This document shows positions 45,075-54,607 of a stretch of DNA of 64,000 bases, in pieces (positions within the stretch are counted from its first letter, which is position 1; the number at the start of each line of letters is the position of its first letter). Below the pieces are notes generated by a model. That model had not been told where the DNA came from. It did not search any database and saw only the letters and a list, made by a program, of their open reading frames with translations. The DNA lies in NCBI GenBank assembly GCA_016936455.1, contig JAFGXV010000039.1, positions 1-64,000 on the forward strand, in the 5' to 3' direction. The translations under genes were made by a program, and so were the position numbers. The stretch is from Desulfuromonadaceae bacterium (lineage in GTDB: Bacteria; Desulfobacterota; Desulfuromonadia; Desulfuromonadales; Desulfuromonadaceae).

Positions 45075-46373
45075 ATGCAAATGGTTGAATCCGTCGAGAT
45101 CACAACCTTGGTTCATGGGGGTAGCGGGCTGGGCCATGGTGAAGATGGCAAGGCCGTCTTCGTGGCGGGCGCCATTCCCGGCGATCATGTTCGCTGCCGG
45201 ACGGTGCAGGAGAAGAAACGTTACCGCAAGGCCGATCTGGTTGAACTCCTGACATCCTCACCGCAGCGGATTGTTCCTGCCTGTTCCCATTTTGGTGATT
45301 GTGGGGGCTGTGACTGGCAGATGCTGAGCTATTCGGACCAGTGTGACTGGAAACAGCGCCTTTTCGAGCAGTCCTGCGCCCATCAACTGGGTGAGGAGGT
45401 CATCGAGCGCATGGTTGCGCTGCGGGTTGCCGACGAGCCCTTTGGCTATCGCAGCCGGGTCCAGATGAAGTGCCATGCCGCGCATGGGGCCTTCGCTTTG
45501 GGCTTTTACCGGCGTGGTACCCATTATGTGGTCCAGGTCGATCATTGCCCGATTCTGGCGCCGTCGCTCAATGCCCTGCTTGGTCCTCTGCGGCAGCTGT
45601 TTGCCGGCTCGGATTACGCCGATCAGGTGCCGCAGATCGATCTGGCGACGGGGGATGATAGGGCGGTGCGGCTGGTGATTCACTACCGTGGAGACGTCAC
45701 GGACAGGTTCTGCGGCTGGCTTGGTCGGCGCGTATCAGGGCTCAAGGCGGCAGTGCTGGTGCAGTCCGGCCGCAAGCAGCAGCTACGTTGCGTGCAGGGT
45801 GGTGAGCTGTTGACCATCCAGGTGGATGATCCTCCCTTGGCTTTGCATTATGGACCCGGTGGTTTCGCTCAGATCAATCTGGCGCAGAATCGTGAACTGG
45901 TTCGCCGTGTTCTCGACTGGGCGGCAGTCACAGAGCAGGAGAAGGTCCTTGATCTCTACTGCGGGATGGGGAATTTCTCCCTGCCGCTGGCGCGGCGCGC
46001 GGCACGGGTGATCGGGGTGGAGGATTATGCGCCCTCCATCGCGCAGGCGCGTGACAATGCCCGTCAGGCCGGGTTGACGGCCGAGTTCCATGTCCAGCCC
46101 GCGGCTGATTTTCTTGCCGGTTGGCGAGAGCCCCTGGATCTGGTTGTGCTTGATCCGCCGCGCACCGGCGCCTGGGAGGCTGTTGGCCCGCTGCTGGAGG
46201 CGTTGCCGCAGCGGATTGTCTATGTCTCCTGTGATCAGCAGACGCTGCTGCGTGATCTAAAGCCGTTGTTGGGACGGGCTTACCAGCTGGAACGTATCGG
46301 CGCGGTCGATCTGTTCCCCCAGACACACCATACCGAAGCGGTCGCCCTGCTGCGGCGGCGAAGCGTGGTGTAA
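45075..46373 (+). CDS. rlmD: 23S rRNA (uracil-5)-methyltransferase, RlmD/RumA family
   Basis: About 432 aa. An N-terminal TRAM domain (VHGGSGLGHGEDGKAVFVAGAIPGD) is followed by the iron-sulfur cysteine cluster CSHFGDCGGCDWQ (near residue 75), which with a later Cys binds a [4Fe-4S] cluster. The catalytic part has VLDLYCGMGNFSLPLA (SAM motif), LVVLDPPRTGAWE (active-site region) and IVYVSCDQQTLLRDL with the nucleophile Cys. The exact uridine (1939 or 747) is not read from the sequence. The ATG at 45075 is preferred over the TTG at 45072. A terminator lies about 95 bp beyond its stop. Confidence 0.93.
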   Translation: MQMVESVEITTLVHGGSGLGHGEDGKAVFVAGAIPGDHVRCRTVQEKKRYRKADLVELLTSSPQRIVPACSHFGDCGGCDWQMLSYSDQCDWKQRLFEQSCAHQLGEEVIERMVALRVADEPFGYRSRVQMKCHAAHGAFALGFYRRGTHYVVQVDHCPILAPSLNALLGPLRQLFAGSDYADQVPQIDLATGDDRAVRLVIHYRGDVTDRFCGWLGRRVSGLKAAVLVQSGRKQQLRCVQGGELLTIQVDDPPLALHYGPGGFAQINLAQNRELVRRVLDWAAVTEQEKVLDLYCGMGNFSLPLARRAARVIGVEDYAPSIAQARDNARQAGLTAEFHVQPAADFLAGWREPLDLVVLDPPRTGAWEAVGPLLEALPQRIVYVSCDQQTLLRDLKPLLGRAYQLERIGAVDLFPQTHHTEAVALLRRRSVV

Positions 46374-46467
46374 CCGAAGAGATAAAGAGGCTTTCTGTGT
46401 TTTTCTCTTGTGCTGAATGCGGCTGTGTGCTAGAAAATAACGGTTTTATCTTTTCATGCTGAATGGG

Positions 46468-46493
46468 AAGTGAGCTTGTCGCTCACTTTTTTT
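46468..46493 (+). terminator. Intrinsic terminator before rimP
   Basis: AAGTGAGC, loop, GCTCACTT followed by a T-run. It ends the rlmD transcript just before the rimP-nusA operon. Confidence 0.88.
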
Positions 46494-46531
46494 ATTTTTG
46501 GCCGGAACATTTTGGATCTGGATGGGTTACG

Positions 46532-47020
46532 ATGGATCATTCATCGATCATAGAAAAGGTGACACGTCTGACGCAGCCGATACTGGATGAGCTGGGTCTG
46601 GAACTGGTCGACCTGGAGTACCGTCAGCATGGGCGCGAGTGGTTTTTGCGGCTTTTTGTTGATAAAGAGGGTGGTGTTACTCTCGATGACTGTGCGGAGT
46701 TCAGCCGGGAAGTCAGTATGATTCTCGATGTGGAAGAAGTGATTCCAGTCGCCTACCGACTTGAAGTGTCCTCTCCGGGGCTGGATCGGCCATTAAAGAA
46801 GCCTTCAGATTTTGAGCGCTTCAAAGGGGAGTTGGTCAAAATCAAGGCGAAGGAGTTGCTTGATCCTGATGGCCGCGGGCATCGGCGGAAGACCTTTGTC
46901 GGTCAGTTGCTCGGCCTGGAAGATGGTCTGGTACGGATTGAGCAGACGGATCGCAAAGGTGGCGTGATTTCACTGCCCCTGGATGAGCTTGAGCAGGTTC
47001 ATCTGGAACCGGAATTTTAA
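46532..47020 (+). CDS. rimP: Ribosome maturation factor RimP
   Basis: A 162-aa protein with the full RimP pattern: LELVDLEYRQHGREWFLRLFVDKEGGVTLDDCAEFSREV and YRLEVSSPGLDRPL (near residue 83). It helps 30S subunit assembly. The ATG at 46532 is used because the track start at 46463 overlaps the terminator. It heads the conserved rimP-nusA-ylxR-infB-rbfA-nrnA-truB-rpsO-pnp order. Confidence 0.95.
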   Translation: MDHSSIIEKVTRLTQPILDELGLELVDLEYRQHGREWFLRLFVDKEGGVTLDDCAEFSREVSMILDVEEVIPVAYRLEVSSPGLDRPLKKPSDFERFKGELVKIKAKELLDPDGRGHRRKTFVGQLLGLEDGLVRIEQTDRKGGVISLPLDELEQVHLEPEF

Positions 47021-47128
47021 ACGCTTTTAAGCGAAAAAATAAAAGTTTTCTGTGGGTCTGTGATCCACGGCTATTCCAGGGTCGAGGCGGCGCCGCGTTG
47101 CCGGACCGACAAATAGAGGAGAACAGGA

Positions 47129-48277
47129 ATGGTTGTCAATCTCAACCACGTCATCGATCAGGTTGTCAAGGATAAGGGTGTTGATCGTGCCGTGCTGGTC
47201 GAGGCGCTGGAGTCGGCGGTCCTCTCTGCTGCTAACAAGAAATTCCGTAATACCCGTGATCTTGAAGCCCACTACAACACCGAACGCGGCGAGGTTGAGC
47301 TGTTCGAGTTCGTGACCGTTGTTGATGAAGTACAGGATTCCTACAAGGAAATCGATCTCGACGAGGCACGTGAGATCGATCCGGATGTGGAATGCGGTGA
47401 CTCGCTGGGCATGAAGATGGAGTCGGGCAGTTTCAGCCGTATCGCCGCCCAGACGGCCAAGCAGGTTATCATCCAGAAGGTGCGTGAGGCCGAGCGGGAA
47501 GGCATTTACAACGAGTTCAAGGACCGTGTTGGTGAGCTGGTCAACGGTATCGTCCGTCGCTATGAGCGCGGTGACCTGATTGTCGATCTCGGTCGCGCCG
47601 AGGCGCTGTTGCCCCATCGGGAGCAGGTGCCGCGCGAGAACTACCGCCAGTCCGACCGTGTGCGGGCCTATATTTCCGATGTGCGCATGTCGCCGAAAGG
47701 GCCGCAGATTATTCTGTCGCGCACCCATCCCAATCTGGTCATTGAGCTGTTTCGGACTGAAGTGCCCGAAATCGCCGAAGGTATTGTCGATATCGTTTCC
47801 TGCTCGCGTGAGCCGGGCAGCCGGGCCAAGATTGCAGTGGTCTCCCACGATCCCGATGTTGATCCCGTCGGGGCGTGCGTCGGTATGCGTGGCTCACGGG
47901 TACAGAATGTGGTCTCCGAGTTGCGTGGCGAGAAGATTGACATCATTCCCTGGACGCCGGATATGGCCCGCTTTGCCTGCGCTGCACTGGCACCGGCCGA
48001 TGTGGCGCGGGTTTATGTTGACAACGAAGAACAGGCCATGGAAATCATTGTTCCGGATGACCAGCTGTCATTGGCCATCGGCAAAAAAGGCCAGAATGTG
48101 CGCCTGGCGGCACGACTGATCGGCTGGAAGATTGACATCAAGAGTGAAACCCGTGCGGCGGAGATCGAAAAAGAAGGCCTGACGGACGAAGCTCCCGGTG
48201 AGGAAAGTTCGGAGGAGGCAGATTGTTTGCCGGAACCGTCCGCCGATATGGTGATTGACGAGGAACAGCAGTCTTAG
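47129..48277 (+). CDS. nusA: Transcription termination/antitermination factor NusA
   Basis: A 382-aa NusA lacking the extra acidic repeats of E. coli. It has an N-terminal RNA polymerase-binding domain ([19 protein letters not shown]), an S1 domain (about residues 130-200) and two KH domains with [17 protein letters not shown] and [18 protein letters not shown]. It ends with an acidic tail. It modulates pausing, termination and antitermination. GAGGAGAACAGGA stands before the ATG. The stop overlaps the ylxR start by one base. Confidence 0.97.
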   Translation: MVVNLNHVIDQVVKDKGVDRAVLVEALESAVLSAANKKFRNTRDLEAHYNTERGEVELFEFVTVVDEVQDSYKEIDLDEAREIDPDVECGDSLGMKMESGSFSRIAAQTAKQVIIQKVREAEREGIYNEFKDRVGELVNGIVRRYERGDLIVDLGRAEALLPHREQVPRENYRQSDRVRAYISDVRMSPKGPQIILSRTHPNLVIELFRTEVPEIAEGIVDIVSCSREPGSRAKIAVVSHDPDVDPVGACVGMRGSRVQNVVSELRGEKIDIIPWTPDMARFACAALAPADVARVYVDNEEQAMEIIVPDDQLSLAIGKKGQNVRLAARLIGWKIDIKSETRAAEIEKEGLTDEAPGEESSEEADCLPEPSADMVIDEEQQS

Positions 48278-48897
48278 TGAGTGTTTCCGGAGAGAACGAA
48301 ACACCAGCGGATCATTCCCGCCCTGAGCGGACCTGTGTCGGTTGCCGGCAGCCGGCCGATCCACAGACTCTGGTGCGCTACGTGTGCGCTCCGGATGGTT
48401 CCCTGCTGGTCGATTATCGCCATAAGCTGCCGGGACGTGGTGCTTATACCTGCCTCAAGAGAAGCTGTGTTGAACAGGCCGTGAAGCGGGGAGCCTTTAG
48501 TCGCGCATTCAAGCGACCCTGTCCTGTTCATGATGCCAAGAATCTGGTTCATCAGATTGAACAGGCGCTGCTGCAACGGATTCTTGGTCTGATTGGCATG
48601 GCCCGCAAGTCGGGCAAGGCGGTTAGCGGCCACCAGAGCATCGAGGCGTCGCTCAGGCATCCCGAAGAACTGGCCTGGCTGCTGGTTGCTGATGACATGG
48701 CACCTTCAATGTCGCAGCGTCTGAGCAAGCAGGCCCAGCGTCAGGGTGTCCGGGTTTTGGCGGCCTTGAGTAAAGAATATCTGTCCAGCGCGCTCGGAAA
48801 AGGAGAGCGCAGTGCGTTGGCGTTGAAAAAAAGCGCACTTGCGCAGACGCTGGAATATGAGTTACGACGTTATAAAGATGTAATAGGGGAAGGCTGA
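48277..48897 (+). CDS. ylxR: YlxR-L7Ae fusion RNA-binding protein
   Basis: A 206-aa protein made of two parts. Residues about 17-90 are a YlxR (DUF448) domain with the motif [19 protein letters not shown] and [12 protein letters not shown]. Residues about 100-200 resemble the L7Ae/L30e RNA-binding fold ([32 protein letters not shown]). In many bacteria the two are separate neighbouring genes, so this is a fusion. It begins at a GTG overlapping the nusA stop and overlaps infB by ATG/TGA. It probably binds RNA linked to rnpB or ribosomes; function is not settled. Confidence 0.88.
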   Translation: MSVSGENETPADHSRPERTCVGCRQPADPQTLVRYVCAPDGSLLVDYRHKLPGRGAYTCLKRSCVEQAVKRGAFSRAFKRPCPVHDAKNLVHQIEQALLQRILGLIGMARKSGKAVSGHQSIEASLRHPEELAWLLVADDMAPSMSQRLSKQAQRQGVRVLAALSKEYLSSALGKGERSALALKKSALAQTLEYELRRYKDVIGEG

Positions 48898-51776
48898 TGG
48901 GTAAAATACGGATTTATGAACTGGCACAACGCATGGGCCTTGAAAACAAGGATCTGTTGGAGCGCCTTCATGACAAAGGTGTGGAAGCGAAGAGTCATAT
49001 GAGTGTCGTGGATGAAGAGGTCCTGAAAGCATTGGCCCCGGCAGGTGAGCAGTCTGAGCCGGAAGAGAAGGTGACGTTTGATGAAGAGCGTATCAGCACT
49101 GGCCTGATTCGTCGTCGCCGCAAAGCAGCTCCGGTTGAAGTAGCGACTGAAAAAGAATTGCCGGTGGCAGAGGAAAAGCAACAATCCACTCCGGTTGTCG
49201 CCGAGCCCGTTGCTCAGCCTGAGCCTGTTGTCTCTCCTGTTGTCGAGGTTGTTGAAAAGCAGGTTCTACCGGTAGAACCTGTTGTTTCGGTTGACACGAA
49301 GAATGAGCCTGTCGCTGTTGAGCCGACTCCTGCCGTGAAGATGCCTTCAGAAGAAGAGGTCGCAGCGAAAGCGAAGGTTGAACCGACGCAGAAACCTGCC
49401 CGGGTGAAAGAGGTTATTATCACGGCCGAACCGCAGAAGCGCCCGACCCGGCACACGGCAACAATCGTCACACCTGCGGAACAGAAGCAGGCAGCTGGTC
49501 AGCCGTCGAAGGGGGGTGCCAAGATCCTCGGCCGCGTTCAGTTGCCACAGTCCGCCCTGCGTCCCGAACCCGGAGCTAAAGGTGCTCCACGGCCGGCGCA
49601 TAAGCCGTCCGGTGGCCCTGGGGGGTCGTTTAAACCTGGTGGTGCCCCCGGTGGCTCCTATAAGCCCGGCGGTGCTCCCGGTGGACCTTTCAAGCCCGGC
49701 GGTGCACCGGGCGGTGCCCGGCCGAAACCTCAGGCTGGTGAGCGAAGTGGCGGGCCTGGCGGTCCGAGCTTGCCGAAGCTGCCTGTGGCGGGAGATGAGC
49801 CTGTTGATGAGAAGGGGCGCGACCAGAGGGTTCGCAACAAAAAGAAAAAGGGTCGTGGTAGTGACTACAGCGCGACGGATAGCCAGCTGAGAGGACGTCG
49901 CCGTGACCGGATGGAGGTGTTTGAGCCGGAGCATGGTGGCAAGCTGCGCAAAGGAAAAAAAGCGCAGAAGGTGACGCGTCAGACTGAAATTACCGTACCC
50001 AAGGCGATTAAGCGCAAGATCCGTATTACGGATGTGATCAGTGTCGGCGAATTGGCCAAGCGGATGGGGGTCAAGGCCAACGATCTGATTCGCGAACTGA
50101 TGCGTCAGGGTTCGATGGTGACAATCAACCATTCTCTTGATTTTGAAACCGCCGCGATTCTTGCCGCCGACTTCAACTACGAAGTTGAAAATGTGGCGTT
50201 CGACGAGGTCAGTGTTCTTGGAGAGGATGTTCTGCCGGTGGCTGAACAGGAAGAAAGCGGCAATCTGACTGTTCGCCCGCCTGTCGTGACCATTATGGGC
50301 CACGTTGACCACGGTAAAACCAGTTTGCTTGATGCCATTCGCAGTGCCAAAATTGCGGAAGGTGAGGCCGGCGGGATTACCCAGCACATTGGTGCCTATG
50401 ACGTTAAAATCAACGACAAAACCATTTCTTTCCTCGATACTCCGGGTCACGAGGCTTTTACCGCCATGCGTTCCCGTGGTGCTCAGGTCACGGATATCGT
50501 TGTCCTGGTGGTCGCAGCCGACGATGGCGTGATGCCTCAGACCAAAGAGGCGATCAATCATGCCAAAGCGGCCGGTGTTCCCATTATTGTGGCCGTCAAC
50601 AAGATTGACAAGCCGGGTGCCAATCCTGAGCGTGTTAAGCAGGAGTTGACCGAGTTTCAGATGGTGCCGGAAGAGTGGGGGGGCGATACGATTTTCGTTG
50701 AGGTTTCGGCGAAAAAACATATCAACCTTGACCAACTGCTCGAAATGATCCTGCTTCAGGCGGAGGTTCTCGAGCTGCGCGCTGATCCATCCCGGCGCGG
50801 TCGCGGTACGATTGTCGAGGCCCGGCTGGACAAGGGTCGTGGCGCCGTAGCGACCGTCCTGGTTCAGGATGGTACCCTGAATGTGGGAGATGCCATCGTT
50901 GCCGGTCTGCATTATGGTCGCGTGCGGACGATGATCAATGATCGTGGTGAGCAGGTCAAATCGGCTGGCCCTTCCATCCCTGTAGAAGTAACCGGATTGC
51001 AGGGCGTGCCCGAAGCTGGTGATAACCTCCATGCCCTGGAGACTGAAAAGCTGGCCAAGGAAGTGGCGATGCATCGTCAACAGAAGGTCCGTGAAGCCGA
51101 GATGGCCAAGAGCAGCAAGCTGTCGCTGGACCAGCTGTATGCCCGGATCAAGGAAGGCAATGTCGAGGAGCTCAAAGTTATCGTCAAGGCTGACGTACAG
51201 GGCTCCGTGGAAGCCGTTAAAGATGCCCTGGTCAAGCTTTCGACGGGTACCTGTCGTCTGACTATTGTTCATACTGCCGTAGGTGGGATCACCGAAAGCG
51301 ACGTATCGCTGGCGACGGCATCCGATGCGATTATTATCGGGTTCAGTGTCCGCCCCGAACCGAAAGCTGCAATGCTGGCCGAGAAGGAAGGCGTTGATAT
51401 CCGTCTTTACAGCATTATCTACGACGCTGTGGCAGACATCAAGGACGCGATGGAAGGCCTTCTTGCCCCGACGCTGCGCGAAAAACATCTGGGCCGCGTT
51501 GAGGTTCGGGAGACGTTCAATGTCTCCAAAGTTGGCACCATTGCCGGTTGTATGGTGACGGAGGGCAAGGTTCACCGCCACGCCCAAGTGCGCCTGGTCC
51601 GTGATAACATTGTGGTCTGGGAGGGTGCCCTCAGCTCTCTCAAGCGCTTCAAGGATGACGCCAAAGAAGTCGCTACCGGTTATGAATGTGGTATCGGCCT
51701 TGAAAAGTACAATGACATCAAAGTGGGTGACGTGATTGAAGCCTACGAGATGGAAGAAACTAAAACCGAGCTGTAG
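48897..51776 (+). CDS. infB: Translation initiation factor IF-2
   Basis: A 959-aa IF-2. The short N-terminal IF2N element ([24 protein letters not shown]) is followed by a long low-complexity linker with Val/Pro/Glu-rich and GGAPGG-repeat stretches (about residues 55-330), then a second IF2N copy, the GTPase domain with [16 protein letters not shown] (G1, near residue 467), [17 protein letters not shown] (G3) and [10 protein letters not shown] (G4), and C-terminal domains. It brings initiator tRNA to the 30S ribosome. The start overlaps ylxR. Confidence 0.98.
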   Translation: MGKIRIYELAQRMGLENKDLLERLHDKGVEAKSHMSVVDEEVLKALAPAGEQSEPEEKVTFDEERISTGLIRRRRKAAPVEVATEKELPVAEEKQQSTPVVAEPVAQPEPVVSPVVEVVEKQVLPVEPVVSVDTKNEPVAVEPTPAVKMPSEEEVAAKAKVEPTQKPARVKEVIITAEPQKRPTRHTATIVTPAEQKQAAGQPSKGGAKILGRVQLPQSALRPEPGAKGAPRPAHKPSGGPGGSFKPGGAPGGSYKPGGAPGGPFKPGGAPGGARPKPQAGERSGGPGGPSLPKLPVAGDEPVDEKGRDQRVRNKKKKGRGSDYSATDSQLRGRRRDRMEVFEPEHGGKLRKGKKAQKVTRQTEITVPKAIKRKIRITDVISVGELAKRMGVKANDLIRELMRQGSMVTINHSLDFETAAILAADFNYEVENVAFDEVSVLGEDVLPVAEQEESGNLTVRPPVVTIMGHVDHGKTSLLDAIRSAKIAEGEAGGITQHIGAYDVKINDKTISFLDTPGHEAFTAMRSRGAQVTDIVVLVVAADDGVMPQTKEAINHAKAAGVPIIVAVNKIDKPGANPERVKQELTEFQMVPEEWGGDTIFVEVSAKKHINLDQLLEMILLQAEVLELRADPSRRGRGTIVEARLDKGRGAVATVLVQDGTLNVGDAIVAGLHYGRVRTMINDRGEQVKSAGPSIPVEVTGLQGVPEAGDNLHALETEKLAKEVAMHRQQKVREAEMAKSSKLSLDQLYARIKEGNVEELKVIVKADVQGSVEAVKDALVKLSTGTCRLTIVHTAVGGITESDVSLATASDAIIIGFSVRPEPKAAMLAEKEGVDIRLYSIIYDAVADIKDAMEGLLAPTLREKHLGRVEVRETFNVSKVGTIAGCMVTEGKVHRHAQVRLVRDNIVVWEGALSSLKRFKDDAKEVATGYECGIGLEKYNDIKVGDVIEAYEMEETKTEL
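49613..49725 (+). repeat. Tandem Gly-Pro repeat coding region in infB
   Basis: About three units of roughly 36 nt, each coding for a variant of (F/Y)KPGGAPGG, within the linker of IF-2. The DNA copies differ mostly at third positions, so the protein repeat is kept while the DNA has drifted. Confidence 0.75.
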
Positions 51777-51788
51777 AAGGAGTTCCCC

Positions 51789-52157
51789 ATGTCGAGTCAG
51801 CGTGCCCAGCGGGTAGGCGAACAGATTCAGAAAGAGCTGGCTGACCTGTTTTTGCGAGGGTTACGCGATCCGCGTGTCGGTTTTGTTACCATCAACTCTG
51901 TCGATGTCACGACCGATCTGAGTCTGGCACGGGTCTATTACACGGTGATGGCGACAGACGAAGACGCTGAAGAGAAACGCAGGGAGACGCAGCTGGGGCT
52001 CGAAAGCGCGGTTTCTTTTTTGCGCCGGGAGTTGGGAAAGCGGTTAAAACTGCGCCATATTCCCGATTTGGCTTTCCGTTATGACACCTCGATTGAATAT
52101 GGTTGTCATATTGAGCAGTTACTGAAAGAGATTCATCAGAATGACGGCACTGAATAA
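51789..52157 (+). CDS. rbfA: Ribosome-binding factor A
   Basis: A 122-aa KH-fold protein beginning MSSQRAQRVGEQIQKELADLF, with VTTDLSLARVYYTVM and LRHIPDLAFRYDTSIEYG (near residue 96). RbfA binds the 30S subunit during late assembly. It overlaps the downstream nrnA start by 17 nt. The ribosome site is AAGGAG after infB. Confidence 0.97.
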   Translation: MSSQRAQRVGEQIQKELADLFLRGLRDPRVGFVTINSVDVTTDLSLARVYYTVMATDEDAEEKRRETQLGLESAVSFLRRELGKRLKLRHIPDLAFRYDTSIEYGCHIEQLLKEIHQNDGTE

Positions 52158-53097
52158 AACCGTTGACGCACTAAAAACGGGGAAGACGTTTCTGATCGCT
52201 GCCCACGAAGGGCCTGATGGCGATGCACTGGCTTCGACACTGGCTCTGGCCAATGCTCTGCGGGAGATGGGCAAAGATGCTGTCGCGTATAATGTCGATG
52301 GTGTCCCTGAGAAGCTGCGTTTTCTTCCCGGTTCGGAGCGAGTCGTCAGCTGTTTGGCCTCAGACCAGCGTTTTGATGTCGGCGTGATTCTTGATGCCGG
52401 CGAGATTCGCCGTGCCCGCGTGGATGCGCGGGAGCGCTGTGACCTGTTGGTCAATATCGATCATCACCCCTGTTCGGAAGATTTCGGTGATCTTTATCTG
52501 GTTGATGATGAGGCCAGTGCGACCGGTGCGATGATTTACCGGGTGTTGAAGGCGGCGGGCCATCCCATCAGTCAACCGGTGGCCGAGTGTATCTATACCG
52601 CGATTCTTTCGGATACCGGATCCTTTCGCTACAGCAGTGCCAATCCGGAAGCTTTTGCCATTGCCGGGGAGATGGTTGCCTGTGGGGTTGATCCGTGGGA
52701 GATCGCCGGTGGTCTGTATGAAAGTCAGGAAGCTGAGAGGTTGCAGCTGCTGGCCTTGACGCTGGCGACTCTTAAAGTCTCTGAGTGTGGTCGGATTGCG
52801 GCTGTGACCACGACAACACAGATGTTTGACCAGATTGGGGTCGGGGCTGAGTACGCAGACAGTTTTGTCAACTATCCCCGCTCGATTCATGGCGTGGAGG
52901 TTGCGCTGTTCTTTCGTCAGCTCGCGCCCGAGCGTTTCAAGCTTGGCATGCGCTCCAAGGGGCGGGTTGATGTTGGGGCTTTGGCTCGTGAACTCGGTGG
53001 TGGTGGCCACCATAACGCTGCTGGTGTTGAGCTGGTTGGCTCGTTGTTGGATGTGCAGCAATTTGTCTTTTCCCGTCTTCAATCCCTGCTGTCCTGA
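52141..53097 (+). CDS. nrnA: Bifunctional oligoribonuclease / PAP phosphatase (NrnA-like, DHH family)
   Basis: A 318-aa DHH-DHHA1 phosphoesterase. Motifs are AAHEGPDGDALASTLALA (near residue 20), the aspartate in VILDAGEIRRA, the DHH-like INIDHHPCSEDFGD and GGGHHNAAGVEL (DHHA1, near residue 290). NrnA degrades 2-5-nt RNAs and hydrolyses 3'-phosphoadenosine-5'-phosphate. Its position between rbfA and truB is standard. The overlap with rbfA indicates coupling. Confidence 0.93.
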   Translation: MTALNKTVDALKTGKTFLIAAHEGPDGDALASTLALANALREMGKDAVAYNVDGVPEKLRFLPGSERVVSCLASDQRFDVGVILDAGEIRRARVDARERCDLLVNIDHHPCSEDFGDLYLVDDEASATGAMIYRVLKAAGHPISQPVAECIYTAILSDTGSFRYSSANPEAFAIAGEMVACGVDPWEIAGGLYESQEAERLQLLALTLATLKVSECGRIAAVTTTTQMFDQIGVGAEYADSFVNYPRSIHGVEVALFFRQLAPERFKLGMRSKGRVDVGALARELGGGGHHNAAGVELVGSLLDVQQFVFSRLQSLLS

Positions 53098-53121
53098 TGG
53101 TCCCGTGAGTCCTTTTCAACT

Positions 53122-54018
53122 GTGAACGGTTTTCTGCTGATTGATAAACCGCAGGGGATTACGTCCCACGCCGTGGTCCAGAAGGTTCGTCGCGCGTGTA
53201 AAATTCGTCGGGTCGGTCATGCCGGTACGCTGGATCCCCTCGCGACAGGGTTGTTGCTGGTCGCTGTCGGTCAGGCGACACGTCTGGTTGAGTATCTGAT
53301 GGCTGAGGACAAGCGCTACCGGACAACGTTGCGCTTTGGCCTGGTCACCGATTCCCAGGACATTACGGGCGAAGTGGTTGCAGAACACTCCGTGCCGGAT
53401 TTTAGCCTTGGTCAGCTGGAAACCGTGTGCCAGCGTTTTGTTGGTGAGATTGATCAGGTTCCGCCGATGTTTTCCGCGTTGAAGAAAAACGGCGTGCCGC
53501 TCTATCGGCTGGCGCGTCGTGGTGAAGAAGTCGAACGTCAGAAGCGCCGCATTACGATTCACGCCATTGATCTCCTCTCTATTGATGGCGCAGAGGTTAC
53601 GCTGGATGTGCATTGTTCGAAGGGAACCTATATTCGGACCCTGTGTCACGATATCGGTCAGGCGCTGGGCTGTGGCGGTTGCATGACGGCGCTGCGCCGT
53701 CTTTCCAGTGGTCTTTTTGACAGCTCACAGCTCATCTCGCTTGATCAGTTGGAAGCGGGGTCGTTCAACCTCCTCTCACCCCTGGATGGTTTTGTCGGTT
53801 ACCCCAGGCTTGACGTGGATGAAGCTGGAATATCCCGTTTGCGTGAGGGGATTCCGCCCCGGTTGGAGCAGGTTTCTGGTGCGTTGCCGCAGCAGGGTGA
53901 ACCTCTGCTCCTGACGGCTGCAGGCCACCTGTTGGCCATCGCGGTAGCGGATACACTGCATCAACGGGAACAGCGTGGGGATTTTAAGTTGCTGAAAGTT
54001 TTTCCGGAAGGGATCTGA
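53122..54018 (+). CDS. truB: tRNA pseudouridine-55 synthase
   Basis: A 298-aa pseudouridine synthase. The catalytic Asp is in GHAGTLDPLATGLLLVAVGQATRL (near residue 39), and KRYRTTLRFGLVTDSQDITGE, VPPMFSALKKNGVPLYRLAR and KGTYIRTLCHDIG are TruB blocks. It isomerises U55 in nearly all tRNAs. It starts at a GTG with little ribosome site evidence, so the precise start is moderately certain. A PUA-like C-terminal extension is short. Confidence 0.96.
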   Translation: MNGFLLIDKPQGITSHAVVQKVRRACKIRRVGHAGTLDPLATGLLLVAVGQATRLVEYLMAEDKRYRTTLRFGLVTDSQDITGEVVAEHSVPDFSLGQLETVCQRFVGEIDQVPPMFSALKKNGVPLYRLARRGEEVERQKRRITIHAIDLLSIDGAEVTLDVHCSKGTYIRTLCHDIGQALGCGGCMTALRRLSSGLFDSSQLISLDQLEAGSFNLLSPLDGFVGYPRLDVDEAGISRLREGIPPRLEQVSGALPQQGEPLLLTAAGHLLAIAVADTLHQREQRGDFKLLKVFPEGI

Positions 54019-54161
54019 TCTGCTTTATGGTGAAGCGGAAACTCCCTGAACTGGCGCAGGAATGGTCTTTACAGCTGATTTCAGATGTGATAAGTACTTG
54101 CGCTATCTACACTCGATCGCCCGGACTGCCGGGATTTTAAGTTTGAAAGGAGATGCCACAA

Positions 54162-54428
54162 GTGCTGGCCACAGAAAAAAAACAGGAAATTATCAAGGAA
54201 TTTCAGTCAAAAGAAGGTGATACCGGTTCCCCTGAAGTTCAGGTTGCATTGCTGACCGAACGGATTACCTACCTGACTGAGCATTTCCGTACCCATAAGA
54301 AGGATCACCATTCCCGTCGTGGTCTGCTCAAGCTGGTCGGTCAGCGTCGCCGTCTGCTTGACTACCTGAAAAGCAAGGATGTCGAGCGCTACCGCGGTCT
54401 GATTGAGCGTTTGGGAATTCGTCGTTAG
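54162..54428 (+). CDS. rpsO: 30S ribosomal protein S15
   Basis: An 88-aa protein, the usual S15 length. It reads [34 protein letters not shown], with the later block [21 protein letters not shown]. The track begins at an ATG at 54153, but AAGGAG directly abuts that ATG, leaving no room, while it stands 9 nt before the GTG at 54162. I therefore choose GTG, which also gives normal length. S15 binds the central domain of 16S rRNA and often represses its own mRNA. Confidence 0.97.
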   Translation: MLATEKKQEIIKEFQSKEGDTGSPEVQVALLTERITYLTEHFRTHKKDHHSRRGLLKLVGQRRRLLDYLKSKDVERYRGLIERLGIRR

Positions 54429-54434
54429 TCCCTG

Positions 54435-54472
54435 GCGGCAACCTTTCACTGGGAAAGGTTGCCGCTTGTTTT
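54435..54472 (+). terminator. rpsO terminator hairpin
   Basis: GCGGCAACCTTTC and GAAAGGTTGCCGC form a 13-bp stem around ACTGG, then TTGTTTT. It begins 7 bp after the rpsO stop. In E. coli the matching position holds a terminator with partial read-through to pnp. Confidence 0.88.
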
Positions 54473-54478
54473 AAGGCA

Positions 54479-54558
54479 GGCTTGGGAGGATGTCCGGAGA
54501 GGGAGACCGACAGATGTCGGGTTCTGTCTCAGGCCAACCTCCTGTAGCCTTTTTTTTT
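54479..54558 (+). ncRNA. Structured leader between rpsO and pnp ending in a T-run
   Basis: The outer arms GGCT..GGAGG and CCTCC..AGCC enclose GAGAC/GTCTC and CCGACA/TGTCGG helices, so a multi-helix RNA can form. The outer stem is followed directly by nine T, like an attenuator or second terminator. It lies 50 bp before the pnp start. E. coli pnp mRNA has an RNase III-cut stem-loop for autoregulation, which this may parallel. The fold was drawn by eye. Confidence 0.5.
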
Positions 54559-54607
54559 GTGTTGGGAACTGAGCCTCAACCGGGGCTCTATCCGCAGGAG
54601 ATTGAAT

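Noticed and set aside
49347-51587. 746-codon ORF on the reverse strand inside infB
   Set aside because: Shadow of infB caused by GC-rich codon use; the + strand protein is clearly IF-2 and the reverse product shows no domain.
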